64,000 nt of DNA from HXMU1420-2 sp017643305 (GTDB taxonomy: Bacteria; Pseudomonadota; Alphaproteobacteria; Rhodobacterales; Rhodobacteraceae). Positions 34,420-44,300 of the stretch are shown in pieces. How positions within the stretch are numbered: position 1 is the first letter of the stretch; each line of letters begins with the position of its first letter. The notes under the pieces were generated by a model. That model was not told where the DNA came from and searched no databases. It saw nothing but the letters and a program-made list of their open reading frames with translations. The position numbers were made by a program, and so were the translations under genes. The DNA lies in the NCBI GenBank assembly GCA_965217135.1, contig OZ244249.1, forward strand, positions 4,278,001 through 4,342,000, in the 5' to 3' direction.

Positions 34420-36149
34420 CTCACACCTCCCATAGAGGCCGCGTTACGGATGTTCTGATGATTGCGCACCGTTTCTTTCAGCACGTCGTCCTTTGGCCCA
34501 AACGCGGCCTTGGAGCCATGGTCAAGCACCAGCAGCGTATCGCATTCTTGGATCGCTGCGGGCCGATGCGCCATGATGAGAACGGATTTGCCAGCGGTCT
34601 TCATATCCTTGATTGCCGTGTTCAATGCCTGCGACCCTTCGTTGTCGAGGTTTGAATTGGGTTCATCCAGAATAACAATGACCGGGTCGTCATACAGCGC
34701 TCGGGCCAGCCCAATCCGCTGCATCTGGCCGCCGGACAGACGCCCGCCGCCTGCGGTGATGCGCGTATCATAGCCATCAGGCAGTTCAACGATCATCTGA
34801 TGCGCGGCTGCGGTCTTGGCGGCGGCAACGACCTTTTCTGCGTCTGGCTGGTCGGCAAGACGGGCGATGTTCTGGGCGATGGTTCCGTCAAATAGCTGCA
34901 CCCGTTGCGGCAGATAGCCAATATGCTGGCCTAGCACGTCAGGGTCATATTGTTCCAACGCAGCGCCATCCAAGCGGACCGAGCCCCCAGCCGGCCGCCA
35001 TACACCCGTCAACGCCCGCGCCAGCGTGGATTTCCCTGCTGCCGAAGGACCGATCACACCAACCGCCTGACCCGGCTTCACCTCAAAGCTCACATTCTTC
35101 AGAGATGCACGCTTTTCGCCCGGCGGGATCACGGTCAGCGCCTGCACCGACAGTTTGGCCTGCGGTCTCGGCAGCGCCGTGCGCGGGGCCTCCAGCGGGA
35201 CGGCTTCCAGCAGTTCCGCCAGGTTGGACCATCCGCGCATCGCGCGTTGCACCATCGCCCATTGCCCTATGGCCAGTTCAATCGGGGCCAATGCCCGGCC
35301 CAGCAGGATCGACGCAGCGATCATGGCGCCCGGGGTCAACTCATTTTGCAGCACCAGATAAGCGCCGAGACCCAGCATTGCCGATTGCAGGAACAGCCGC
35401 AGCGTTTTGCTGACCGTCAGGAAAGACCCTGACACATCGCTGGCAGTCACAGCCTCAGCCAGCGATTCGTCCCGTGCGCCGACCCAGCGTTTGAAGGCCG
35501 CGCCGCGCATACCCATACTCTGGATCATTTCCGCTTCGTTGCGGATCTCATCGCTCATCTGTGACGCTTTGTGCGCAGTGATATTGGCCTGCAGCATTGG
35601 ACCACGGGAAAACATCTGGTTCAGAAGGGTGATCAGCACCAGAATTGAGCCACCAATAATGGCCAGCAACCCTAGCCACGGGTGGAACAGCGCAATACCT
35701 GCGAGGAAAACCGGGGTCCAAGGGATATCGAACACCGCCATCAGCACCGGTGACCCAATCAGCCGCTGCACCGATTCCAGATCGGTTAGCCCGGTCTGCG
35801 CTTTGGGGTCATTGCTGACTGCAGACCGGCGCACCATCGCGTCGAACACCCGATGATCCAGCGCCGTTTGAAACCGCGCCCCGGCCCGGCCCATGATGCG
35901 CCCACGCGCATAATCAAGAAGGCCCATCATGCCGTAAAGAAACGCCACTAAAATCGACAACGCGATGAGGGTTTCTTCAGACCGGCTGCCAAGCACGCGG
36001 TCATAGACCTGCAACATGTAAAGCGGGCCAGTCAGCATAAGGAGGTTGGCGAAAAAACTGAAACAGCCAACGGACCAGTACAGGCCGCGGTTTTGCCGAC
36101 GTGCGGAACGCAGCTCATCTATTCCGGGTTTTGGCTTGCGAGGTGTCAT
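34416..36149 (-). CDS. Type I secretion ABC permease/ATPase (PrtD family)
   Basis: A 577-residue half-transporter. Six membrane helices occupy roughly residues 25-310 (YWSVGCFSFFANLLMLTGPL, then YMLQVYDRVLGSRSEETLIA is the PrtD hallmark). The nucleotide-binding domain has Walker A GVIGPSAAGKSTLARALTG, signature LSGGQMQRIGLARALYD and Walker B VIVILDEPNSNLD. There is no N-terminal C39 peptidase, consistent with export of RTX-type proteins by a C-terminal signal. Forms a two-gene operon with the adaptor. No candidate substrate lies in the window. Confidence 0.92.
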   Translation of the reverse strand: MTPRKPKPGIDELRSARRQNRGLYWSVGCFSFFANLLMLTGPLYMLQVYDRVLGSRSEETLIALSILVAFLYGMMGLLDYARGRIMGRAGARFQTALDHRVFDAMVRRSAVSNDPKAQTGLTDLESVQRLIGSPVLMAVFDIPWTPVFLAGIALFHPWLGLLAIIGGSILVLITLLNQMFSRGPMLQANITAHKASQMSDEIRNEAEMIQSMGMRGAAFKRWVGARDESLAEAVTASDVSGSFLTVSKTLRLFLQSAMLGLGAYLVLQNELTPGAMIAASILLGRALAPIELAIGQWAMVQRAMRGWSNLAELLEAVPLEAPRTALPRPQAKLSVQALTVIPPGEKRASLKNVSFEVKPGQAVGVIGPSAAGKSTLARALTGVWRPAGGSVRLDGAALEQYDPDVLGQHIGYLPQRVQLFDGTIAQNIARLADQPDAEKVVAAAKTAAAHQMIVELPDGYDTRITAGGGRLSGGQMQRIGLARALYDDPVIVILDEPNSNLDNEGSQALNTAIKDMKTAGKSVLIMAHRPAAIQECDTLLVLDHGSKAAFGPKDDVLKETVRNHQNIRNAASMGGVR

Positions 36150-36211
36150 GCTTTTATGAATGCGTTATATCCAAAGGGTCTGAGTCGTTTTAGCCACTGT
36201 AGGCGCCGGGC

Positions 36212-36226
36212 AACAGACAGTCTGTT
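36212..36226. promoter_or_regulatory. Perfect 7-bp dyad in the T1SS/mlaA divergent promoter
   Basis: AACAGAC-A-GTCTGTT is a perfect inverted repeat with a single central base, in the 155-base gap between the divergent secretion ATPase and mlaA starts. The size and symmetry fit a homodimer operator, but no regulator could be assigned. Confidence 0.4.
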
Positions 36227-36233
36227 TTATATC

Positions 36234-36263
36234 GGCCACAATATGATTAAGTGGCCACAATAT
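36234..36263. repeat. Direct repeat GGCCACAATAT, period 19
   Basis: GGCCACAATAT occurs at 36234-36244 and again at 36253-36263, eight bases after the dyad at 36212-36226, and ends about 40 bases before the mlaA start. Copies of the ACAATAT element could form -10-like boxes or tandem regulator half-sites. Confidence 0.4.
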
Positions 36264-36304
36264 AGTTTAAGATCGGCGTTTGCTGAATAAGTGGGGTAGA
36301 GAAC

Positions 36305-37117
36305 GTGAACCTGTGGGGCGCATTTACAGGCCAAGTAAAGTCTCTGTTTGGGCGTTCGTCCTGGATCGTCATGGCGTTGTCTGCGGCTTTGCTGTCGGGC
36401 TGCGCCACGCAGAAAGGTGCCAATCTGGCCCCGGGCGAGGTGTTTGACCCTTACGAGGCCACCAACCGTGGCACGCACGCATTCAACCTCGAAATCGATA
36501 AACTGTTGTTCCGCCCGGCGGCGGTTGGCTACACAAATTTTGTCCCTGACCCTATCGAAGACAGCTTCAACGCGTTCGCAAGCAATCTGGGCGAACCCGG
36601 CGATTTTGTGAACTCAATTATGCAGGGGCGGCTGGACGTGGCCGGCGTGTCGCTGTTTCGGTTCTTGGTCAACACGACAATTGGCTTTGGCGGGCTGGCG
36701 GACGCCGCAACTGATTTCGGGATCCCGGAAACCGACACGGATTTTGGCGAAACCCTGCATGTCTGGGGCTTTGGTGAGGGCGCTTACGTCGAACTTCCCT
36801 TCTACGGCCCATCTACGACGCGGGACGCGGTGGGTGTTGTTGCGGACCTGTTCACCAACCCGGTGTCCTTCACCTTTACCCGCGTCTTCGAAAACCCGGG
36901 CTTCTATGCCGAGATCGTCGAACGGTTGAGCGACCGCGGCCGGTATTCCAGCACGGTCGATTCCATTTTGTACGAAAGTGCGGACAGTTACGCACAGGCC
37001 CGACTGATCTATTTACAAAATCGGCGCTTCGAACTGGAGGGTCAGGACGAGAGTGCCTATGTAGATCCTTATGACGATCCGTATCTCGATGTTTACGAGG
37101 ATCCATATGCTGAATAA
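36305..37117 (+). CDS. mlaA: MlaA/VacJ-family phospholipid-transport lipoprotein
   Basis: A 270-residue outer-membrane lipoprotein that removes mislocalised phospholipid from the outer leaflet. The signal ends in the lipobox LLSGC (Cys about residue 33). Family signatures are FDPYEATNRGTHAFNLEIDK, PVSFTFTRVF-type C-terminal region and LPFYGPSTTRDAVG. The start is a GTG at 36305 with GGGGTAGAGAAC before it; an ATG at 36371 would leave too short a signal. The C-terminal tail repeats DPYDDPY and DPYAE, an unusual acidic aromatic ending. mlaC overlaps its end by 11 bases. Confidence 0.9.
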   Translation: MNLWGAFTGQVKSLFGRSSWIVMALSAALLSGCATQKGANLAPGEVFDPYEATNRGTHAFNLEIDKLLFRPAAVGYTNFVPDPIEDSFNAFASNLGEPGDFVNSIMQGRLDVAGVSLFRFLVNTTIGFGGLADAATDFGIPETDTDFGETLHVWGFGEGAYVELPFYGPSTTRDAVGVVADLFTNPVSFTFTRVFENPGFYAEIVERLSDRGRYSSTVDSILYESADSYAQARLIYLQNRRFELEGQDESAYVDPYDDPYLDVYEDPYAE

Positions 37118-37715
37118 CTCTCTGACCAGACGTAATTTTCTGGGCACCGCCGCAGCCGGAGCATTTGTTGCCGCTGCACCGATGCCTGCGTTCGCCTTGT
37201 CCCAAGGTCAGGCCAAGGGGCTGGTCGAAGCACTGGTCACCGATATTAACAAGGTGATCGCTTCGGGCAAATCCGAAAGCGCGATGATCAGGGATTTTGA
37301 GCGTATTTTTGTGAAGTACGCTGATGTATCCATCATGGCCCGCTATACATTGGGCGCTGATGCGCGGTCGGCCAGCTCTTCGCAGCTGAGGTCCTATACC
37401 AAGGCATTTCAGGGATACATCTCGCGCAAATACGGTCGCCGTTTCCGGGAATTCATCGGTGGGCGGTTGGAGTACAAGTCCTCCCGCAAGATCAAGAATG
37501 GATATGAGATACGCAATATTGCTTATCTTAAAGGTGAATCGCCATTCGAGGTCACGTTCCTGGTGTCCGACAAGTCCGGCAAGAACCTGTTTTACAACAT
37601 GTTTATTGAAGGCGTGAACGTGCTTCTGACGGAGCGCACCGAAATCGGAGCGTTGCTGGACCAGCGTGGCGGGGACCTGAACCGGCTGATCAGTGATCTG
37701 CCCAAGATTGGCTGA
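37107..37715 (+). CDS. mlaC: MlaC/Ttg2D-family phospholipid-binding protein
   Basis: A 202-residue periplasmic lipid carrier of the MlaC (toluene-tolerance Ttg2) family. The ATG at 37107 is supported by GAGG six bases upstream. The leader has a twin-arginine-like start (LTRRNFLGTAAAGAFV) and ends PAFALS. The domain is recognised by FVKYADVSIMARYTLGADAR, SYTKAFQGYISRKYGRRF and FEVTFLVSDK. It would ferry phospholipid between MlaA and the inner-membrane MlaFEDB complex, which is not in the window. Overlap with mlaA suggests one transcript. Confidence 0.9.
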   Translation: MLNNSLTRRNFLGTAAAGAFVAAAPMPAFALSQGQAKGLVEALVTDINKVIASGKSESAMIRDFERIFVKYADVSIMARYTLGADARSASSSQLRSYTKAFQGYISRKYGRRFREFIGGRLEYKSSRKIKNGYEIRNIAYLKGESPFEVTFLVSDKSGKNLFYNMFIEGVNVLLTERTEIGALLDQRGGDLNRLISDLPKIG

Positions 37716-37721
37716 TCCGAC

Positions 37722-39890
37722 CTAGCGGTTATTGCCGAAGATATCGCGCAACACGTCGTCCACGGCCTTGCCGATCCCACCACGAGGTTTCTTTCGTACG
37801 GGCGTATTCTTGGTCGAGCGCGTGGGTTCGCGCAGTGGCAAAGGGCGCGGCTCCATACCCTCAGTCACGCGGATCATGGTTTGGTGGAAAATCTCAGCTG
37901 GCAGGCCACCGCCGGTCACACCGGTCAGGGGTGAATTGTCATCATACCCCATCCACACCCCGGCCACGTAATCCGCCGTGAACCCGATAAACCAGGCATC
38001 GCGCGCCTCCTGCGTCGTACCGGTCTTGCCTGCCACCTGCCAACCCGGCAAAGCCGCACGCGCACCGGTACCTTCGCTTACCACCTTTTCCATCATCCAG
38101 ATCAGCTGTTCCGCCGCTTCGGGCCGGATGACACGTTCGCCGATCCCACCTGCCGCGCCAATCAGTGGCGCGTCGTCACCCTGCAGGCGCAGTTCGACCA
38201 AGCCAAAGGGTGTCACCGATGACCCGCCATTCAGAATACCCGCATAGGCACCTGTCATTTCGATCAACGTGCTTTCCGACGCGCCCAGCGCCAACGCAGG
38301 GCCCAGCGCCAGATCGCTGAAAATGCCAAAATGGTTGGCCACCGTGCGCACATTCTCCCGCCCTGCCCGTTCCGACACCTTGACCGCAGGTACATTCAGA
38401 CTGTCTCGCAGAGCGCGTGTCAGCGTGACGATGCCATAGTATTTGTTGGTGTAGTTTTTCGGGCACCACTCCCCCGAGCCCGGCACATTCATACAGAACG
38501 GCTCATCGGTGACGGTATCCAGCGGTGAATACCCAAGGTCCAGCGCAGTTGCATAGATAAACGGCTTGAACGCCGACCCGGTCTGCCGTCGCGCGTGGGT
38601 CGCACGGTTGAACACGCCCGACGCCTGTGTATTGCGCCCCCCAACCATGGCACGCACCGCGCCTTCGGCGTCCATCACCACAATCGCGGCCTGCGCCGTG
38701 GACCCTTCACGCACCTTTTCTTCAAACACATAAGACAGCGCGTTTTCCGCCGCCGTCTGAATCCGGGGGTCCAGCGTACTCCGGATGATGACATCCTCGG
38801 TTGTGTTGCTGGAGAAATAATCTGGCGCAACATCCATGATCCAGTCGGCAAAATAGCCACCTGCCTTGGCCTGCGCGGCATCCGACAACGTGGCAGGGTG
38901 CGCCTGCCAATAGGCGGTGTCTTCGTCCGAAAGGTACCTCTGGTCGTTCATCAACCGCAGGATCGTGGCCGCCCGGTCCTGGGACCGTTTGAGGTTGTTC
39001 GTTGGCGCCAACGCCGACGGTGCGGTAAGCAAGCCAGCCAACATCGCGCTTTCGGCGGGGGAAAGCTGGGACGATGGTTTTCCAAAATAACGTTGTGCCG
39101 CCGCTTCGGCCCCATAGGCCCCGCCGCCCATGTAAGCGCGGTTCAGGTATATGGAGAGGATTTCGTTCTTGGTGTATTTGACCTCCATCGCCATCGCATA
39201 GATGGCTTCGGTCACCTTGCGCCACATAGTGGTGCGGCGGCAGTCCTGCACGTAATCGGCTTCGGATTTCCAGACCTCTGGATCATAGACAACCCCAAGG
39301 CATAGCAGCTTGGCCGTCTGCTGGGTGATGGTAGACCCGCCATGCCCTTCCAGCGGGCCGCGCCCTTCGCTCATGTTGATGCGCACGGCGCTGGCCACGC
39401 CACGCGGGCTGACACCGAAATGGCGATAGAATCGCTTGTCCTCGGTTGCCACCACCGCATTTTTCAGATGCGGTGAAACTGATTCCGCCGTGACCACACC
39501 GCCGAACTGATCGCCGCGCCATGCGAACACGTCACCGTGGCGATCCAGCATTGTAACGGACCCCCGCGCGCGCCCGTCCAGAAGCTGGGCCAGATCTGGC
39601 AAAGTGGATGTTCGATAGAAGACCGCCGCCGCAACCAGCAAGCAAACAACCAGGCCCACACGCCATATCAGCGCCCACAACACTCTGAAAATAAAATGAA
39701 AGGGCGCCAACAGCGCCGAACGGATCGTGCCGCGTCCACCTTTCTTCCGGGCCTTGGAACGCGTTTTGTGTCGGGGGCCAGCGGGTTTTGATTTGGTCGC
39801 TGTCTTACGCGCAGGCTTGGGCTTGGCCGACGACTTGCCGCCATACCGCTTGTCTGCCACCAATGGTTTGCGGCCCGTAGGTTTCGCCAT
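37722..39890 (-). CDS. Bifunctional penicillin-binding protein (PBP1 class, GT51 + transpeptidase)
   Basis: A 722-residue class A PBP that polymerises and crosslinks peptidoglycan. A very basic, lysine-rich cytoplasmic tail (about 55 residues) precedes a membrane helix (LIWRVGLVVCLLVAAAVFY). The glycosyltransferase domain has the catalytic Glu in VVATEDKRFYRHFGVSPRG and GGSTITQQTAKLL. The transpeptidase has RQTGSAFKPFIYATAL (SxxK), RDSLNVPAVK (SxN) and VAGKTGTTQEARDAWF (KTG). Convergent with mlaC; divergent from glnK. Confidence 0.93.
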   Translation of the reverse strand: MAKPTGRKPLVADKRYGGKSSAKPKPARKTATKSKPAGPRHKTRSKARKKGGRGTIRSALLAPFHFIFRVLWALIWRVGLVVCLLVAAAVFYRTSTLPDLAQLLDGRARGSVTMLDRHGDVFAWRGDQFGGVVTAESVSPHLKNAVVATEDKRFYRHFGVSPRGVASAVRINMSEGRGPLEGHGGSTITQQTAKLLCLGVVYDPEVWKSEADYVQDCRRTTMWRKVTEAIYAMAMEVKYTKNEILSIYLNRAYMGGGAYGAEAAAQRYFGKPSSQLSPAESAMLAGLLTAPSALAPTNNLKRSQDRAATILRLMNDQRYLSDEDTAYWQAHPATLSDAAQAKAGGYFADWIMDVAPDYFSSNTTEDVIIRSTLDPRIQTAAENALSYVFEEKVREGSTAQAAIVVMDAEGAVRAMVGGRNTQASGVFNRATHARRQTGSAFKPFIYATALDLGYSPLDTVTDEPFCMNVPGSGEWCPKNYTNKYYGIVTLTRALRDSLNVPAVKVSERAGRENVRTVANHFGIFSDLALGPALALGASESTLIEMTGAYAGILNGGSSVTPFGLVELRLQGDDAPLIGAAGGIGERVIRPEAAEQLIWMMEKVVSEGTGARAALPGWQVAGKTGTTQEARDAWFIGFTADYVAGVWMGYDDNSPLTGVTGGGLPAEIFHQTMIRVTEGMEPRPLPLREPTRSTKNTPVRKKPRGGIGKAVDDVLRDIFGNNR

Positions 39891-39984
39891 ATTCAGCCCT
39901 GCTCGGCCTCTCTGTTTTCAAAAACAATACCCTGTCCTTGACCGTTTGTTGAGAGCAACCTAGCCTGATTTGACGCTCACGTGC

Positions 39985-40029
39985 TGCATATTTTTTAGTC
40001 ACTTTTTGATATGTGCATATTTTTTATGC
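39985..40029 (+). promoter_or_regulatory. Two 13-base direct repeats upstream of glnK-amtB
   Basis: TGCATATTTTTTA occurs at 39985-39997 and identically at 40014-40026, 29 bases apart. The second copy is also a dyad: GCAT(N7)ATGC at 40015-40029. They lie 115-160 bases before the glnK start, where NtrC/NtrX-type activators usually bind. A typical sigma-54 box could not be identified. Confidence 0.45.
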
Positions 40030-40144
40030 GAAAAGGAGTGAATCTCAGTCTGAGTTTCGCTCACTCCGTTCCCCTATCCTGCCTGCCGAGTCTTTTCTGC
40101 TGGCGCGGACAAACACAGCCACAGATGCGTGGAAAGGGGTATAA

Positions 40145-40483
40145 GTGAAACTCATCATCGCAACGATCAAGCCGTTCAAGCTGGAAGAGGTGCGCGAAGC
40201 GCTCACCGAAATCGGTGTTGGCGGTATGATGGTCACCGAGATCAAAGGGTTCGGGTCACAGTCCGGCCACACCGAAATCTATCGCGGCGCAGAATATGCC
40301 GTGAATTTTGTTCCCAAAATCAAACTGGAAATCGTGGTGGGCGCCGCGATGGCCGATCAGGTCATCGAAACTCTGTGCACCACCGCCAAGACCGGCAAGA
40401 TCGGGGACGGCAAAATCTTTGTACTCGACGTTCAGCAGGCCGTGCGCGTGCGGACAGGCGAAACCAACGAAAACGCGCTGTGA
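40145..40483 (+). CDS. glnK: Nitrogen regulatory protein P-II
   Basis: A 112-residue P-II signal protein that senses 2-oxoglutarate, ATP and glutamine status. IIATIKPFKLEEVREALTEI starts the fold, the T-loop GHTEIYRGAEYAVNFVPK contains the uridylylated Tyr51, and KTGKIGDGKIFVLDVQQAVR is the B-loop region. The start is GTG at 40145. Named GlnK because the ammonium channel gene follows 20 bases downstream; GlnK binds AmtB directly to block uptake. Probably induced by nitrogen limitation. Confidence 0.93.
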   Translation: MKLIIATIKPFKLEEVREALTEIGVGGMMVTEIKGFGSQSGHTEIYRGAEYAVNFVPKIKLEIVVGAAMADQVIETLCTTAKTGKIGDGKIFVLDVQQAVRVRTGETNENAL

Positions 40484-40503
40484 TTGGCGCTGGGGAAAAA
40501 GAC

Positions 40504-41823
<1,320 letters not shown>

Positions 41824-41848
41824 TTTCCAGAATACCTAAGCCTCTCGG

Positions 41849-41877
41849 ACCCGGGCGCTCGCGCCCGGGTTCATTTT
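41849..41877 (+). terminator. Intrinsic terminator of glnK-amtB
   Basis: ACCCGGGCG (41849-41857) pairs perfectly with CGCCCGGGT (41862-41870) over a CTCG loop, then TCATTTTTTT. It lies 25 bases after the amtB stop. Confidence 0.9.
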
Positions 41878-41906
41878 TTTGACATGTCGACGTACAGACC
41901 ACGAGG

Positions 41907-42049
41907 CTATTCTTTGGCCATGAGACGCAGATAGGCCGCATCGGACCCACCCAATTCAGACCACCAATGCGGGTTCAGCAAACAATCGGAAGGCTCTATT
42001 GCGCTACGCCTTGAAACACTCTGGCGCTCCAGACCGCCAATGCTGTGGT
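41907..42049 (-). pseudogene. Possible C-terminal gene fragment
   Basis: A minus-strand frame is open from inside the aminotransferase 3' end and stops at 41907-41909. It reads NPHWWSELGGSDAAYLRLMA before its last two residues, which is strikingly protein-like, yet there is no ATG, GTG or TTG start in the gap upstream. It could be the remnant end of a lost gene, or a frame read-through of chance. No family is recognised. Confidence 0.25.
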
Positions 42050-43234
42050 TCAGACACCCACCTGCACGATCGCGTCAGCCAGGATCGGGACGGTTTTAGC
42101 ATTCAGCCCGGCGACGTTCATCCGACTGTCCCCAATGATGTAAATGCCATGTTCCACACGCAGGCGGTCTATCAAATCAGGCGTGGTGCCGAGCCGCGAA
42201 AACATACCGCGATGCTGCGCGAGGAACGCAAACCGGTCTGACCCGGACAAACGCTGCAGTTCTTCCACCAACTGTTCGCGCAAGCCCAACATGGACAGGC
42301 GCACTTCTTCCAGCTCGGCGGCCCAGTCGGCGCGCAGTGCGGCATCGTTCAACACAGTGGTGACAACCCGCGCGCCATGATCCGGCGGGAAGGAATAGTT
42401 CATCCGGTTCAGGGCGGCCAACGTCTCCTGCACGCGGGCCACGCGAGACGGTTCTGCCGCCACGGCCAGCATCGCGCCAGTCCGTTCGCGATACACCCCG
42501 AAATTCTTGGAGCAGCTTGCCGCAATCAGGCATTCCGGCACCGAGGCCGCCAGCTTGCGCGTTGCAGCGGCATCTTCCTCCAGCCCGTCACCAAACCCCT
42601 GATAGGCAATATCGACCAGCGGGACCGCGCCGGTTGCGATGATATGATCGATCACCATCTGCCATTCCACCGGGTTCAGGTTCGCCCCGGTCGGATTGTG
42701 GCAACAGCCATGCAACAATAACACATCGCCCGCCTTCAACGCCTGCAGGTCTTCCATCATGCCACTGAAATCGACCGCCCGTGTCGCATTGTCGAAATAG
42801 CGGTAGCTGACCCGCTCCAACCCGACATAGTCGATGATCGAGGGATGGTTTGGCCAGGTCGGGTCAGAAATGAACACGCGCCGGTCCTGCCCGGCCATCT
42901 TGATCATTTCCAGACCGATGCGAATGGCACCGGTCCCGCCTGGTGTTCCTGCCCAAGCGACAGAGCTTTGCGGAACTGCGTCGCCCAGCACCAGACTGGT
43001 CATCGCCTCCATAAAGCTTGGATCACCTATCAGCCCGGTATAAGCCTTGGTGGTCTGTTCTTCCCAAACCTGCTGTTCTGCAGCTTTCACCGCCCGCATG
43101 ACCGGCGTGATGCCGTCAGCGTTCTTGTAAACACCTACGCCCAGGTCGATCTTTTCTTCGCGCGGATCATCGCGGAACTGCTGCATCAACGCGATGATCT
43201 TGTCCGGTTCCTGCGGCGGAAGCGTTTCGAACAT
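42050..43234 (-). CDS. Aspartate/aromatic-amino-acid aminotransferase (class I)
   Basis: A 394-residue PLP enzyme of the AspC/TyrB subgroup. The N-terminal KIDLGVGVYKNADGITPVM, LLHGCCHNPTGANLNPVEWQ, and the PLP-lysine region CLIAASCSKNFGVYRERTG are diagnostic; the C-terminal RLRVEHGIYIIGDSRMNVAG provides the substrate-carboxylate Arg. It transfers amino groups between aspartate or aromatic amino acids and 2-oxoglutarate. Start shares bases with the sulfurtransferase stop (TGATG at 43232-43236), so the two form an operon. Confidence 0.93.
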   Translation of the reverse strand: MFETLPPQEPDKIIALMQQFRDDPREEKIDLGVGVYKNADGITPVMRAVKAAEQQVWEEQTTKAYTGLIGDPSFMEAMTSLVLGDAVPQSSVAWAGTPGGTGAIRIGLEMIKMAGQDRRVFISDPTWPNHPSIIDYVGLERVSYRYFDNATRAVDFSGMMEDLQALKAGDVLLLHGCCHNPTGANLNPVEWQMVIDHIIATGAVPLVDIAYQGFGDGLEEDAAATRKLAASVPECLIAASCSKNFGVYRERTGAMLAVAAEPSRVARVQETLAALNRMNYSFPPDHGARVVTTVLNDAALRADWAAELEEVRLSMLGLREQLVEELQRLSGSDRFAFLAQHRGMFSRLGTTPDLIDRLRVEHGIYIIGDSRMNVAGLNAKTVPILADAIVQVGV

Positions 43235-44094
43235 CAGTCATCTCCGGTCGCAATCGGCAGGGTGGCGAACTGCCCCCATTCGGACCAAGACCCGTCATAC
43301 AGCGACCAGTCGGTCTTGCCCATGCGCTCCAAGGCCAGCGCCAGAACTGCCGCCGTCACACCGGACCCACAGGTCGTGATCGCAGGCTTGGACAGATCCA
43401 CACCCGCTGTCTCGAAAATGGCGCGGCAATCCTCCGGGGATTTCATGGTGCCATCGGGGTTCAAGACCTCGTTAAAGCACACATTACGGGATCCGGGGAT
43501 ACGCCCCTGACGCAGACCTTCGCGCGGTTCAGGTGCTTCGCCACGGAACCGGCCGGGCGCACGGGCGTCGATGATCTCGTGATCACCCAGCTTGGCAGCG
43601 GCCGAAACCTGCGTAACGTCCCGCACTAGATGGTTCTGGTACCGGGCAGTCATATGGCGGTCCCGCACCATCGGCGGCAGATCTTCGGTTTCGCGACCTT
43701 CGGCGGTCCATTTGGGGAACCCGCCATCCAGCACGGCAACATCCGTATTTCCCATAAGCCGGAACAGCCACCACACCCGCGCGGCAGAGCTGAGCCCACT
43801 GCCATCATAGACCACAACCTGATGCCCGTCACCCACGCCCATCGCGCGCATACGCGACATGAACTTTTCCACTGGCGGGGCCATATGCGGCAGATCACTG
43901 CGGCTGTCCGCGATATCATCAATGTCGAAGAACCTGGCGCCGGGGATATGGGCGGCATCATATTCCGCCCGCGCGCCCCGGTTCATGCCCGGTAAATACC
44001 ACGATCCATCCAATATCCGTAGGTCGGGGTCCTTGATGTGTTTCGCCAGCCATTCCGTCGATACCAGCGTTTTCGGGTCATCCTGCACAGGCAC
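43234..44094 (-). CDS. sseA: 3-mercaptopyruvate sulfurtransferase
   Basis: A 286-residue two-domain rhodanese. The catalytic loop is TTCGSGVTAAVLALALE in the C-terminal domain; CGSGVTA marks mercaptopyruvate rather than thiosulfate sulfurtransferase. The inactive N-terminal domain has ILDGSWYLPGMNRGARAEYD and HIPGARFFDID. It converts 3-mercaptopyruvate to pyruvate, transferring sulfur to a thiol or cyanide. Coupling with the aminotransferase is meaningful: transamination of cysteine yields 3-mercaptopyruvate, so the pair may form a cysteine-degradation route. Confidence 0.93.
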   Translation of the reverse strand: MPVQDDPKTLVSTEWLAKHIKDPDLRILDGSWYLPGMNRGARAEYDAAHIPGARFFDIDDIADSRSDLPHMAPPVEKFMSRMRAMGVGDGHQVVVYDGSGLSSAARVWWLFRLMGNTDVAVLDGGFPKWTAEGRETEDLPPMVRDRHMTARYQNHLVRDVTQVSAAAKLGDHEIIDARAPGRFRGEAPEPREGLRQGRIPGSRNVCFNEVLNPDGTMKSPEDCRAIFETAGVDLSKPAITTCGSGVTAAVLALALERMGKTDWSLYDGSWSEWGQFATLPIATGDD

Positions 44095-44300
44095 ATCCTC
44101 CGATTAAGCTGCAAATGTGCCTACAGCCGCGCGCCCGGTGGCGCAAGGCACCAACGCATAAAGCGTGAATTCACCTGCGCCGTAAACTTTTCAATAGGAA
44201 GCAAAAATTTGCGCAGCCGAAGGCCGCTAAACCGGCAGAATGTGACATGGGTAAATCGGTGCTGGCGACTGCCAATTTCCAGCCGCAGCGGGCCAGAGGT

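Noticed and set aside
39961..40030. Sigma-54 promoter for glnK-amtB
   Set aside because: No GG-N10-GC core in TGGCAC/TTGC context was found in the region examined.
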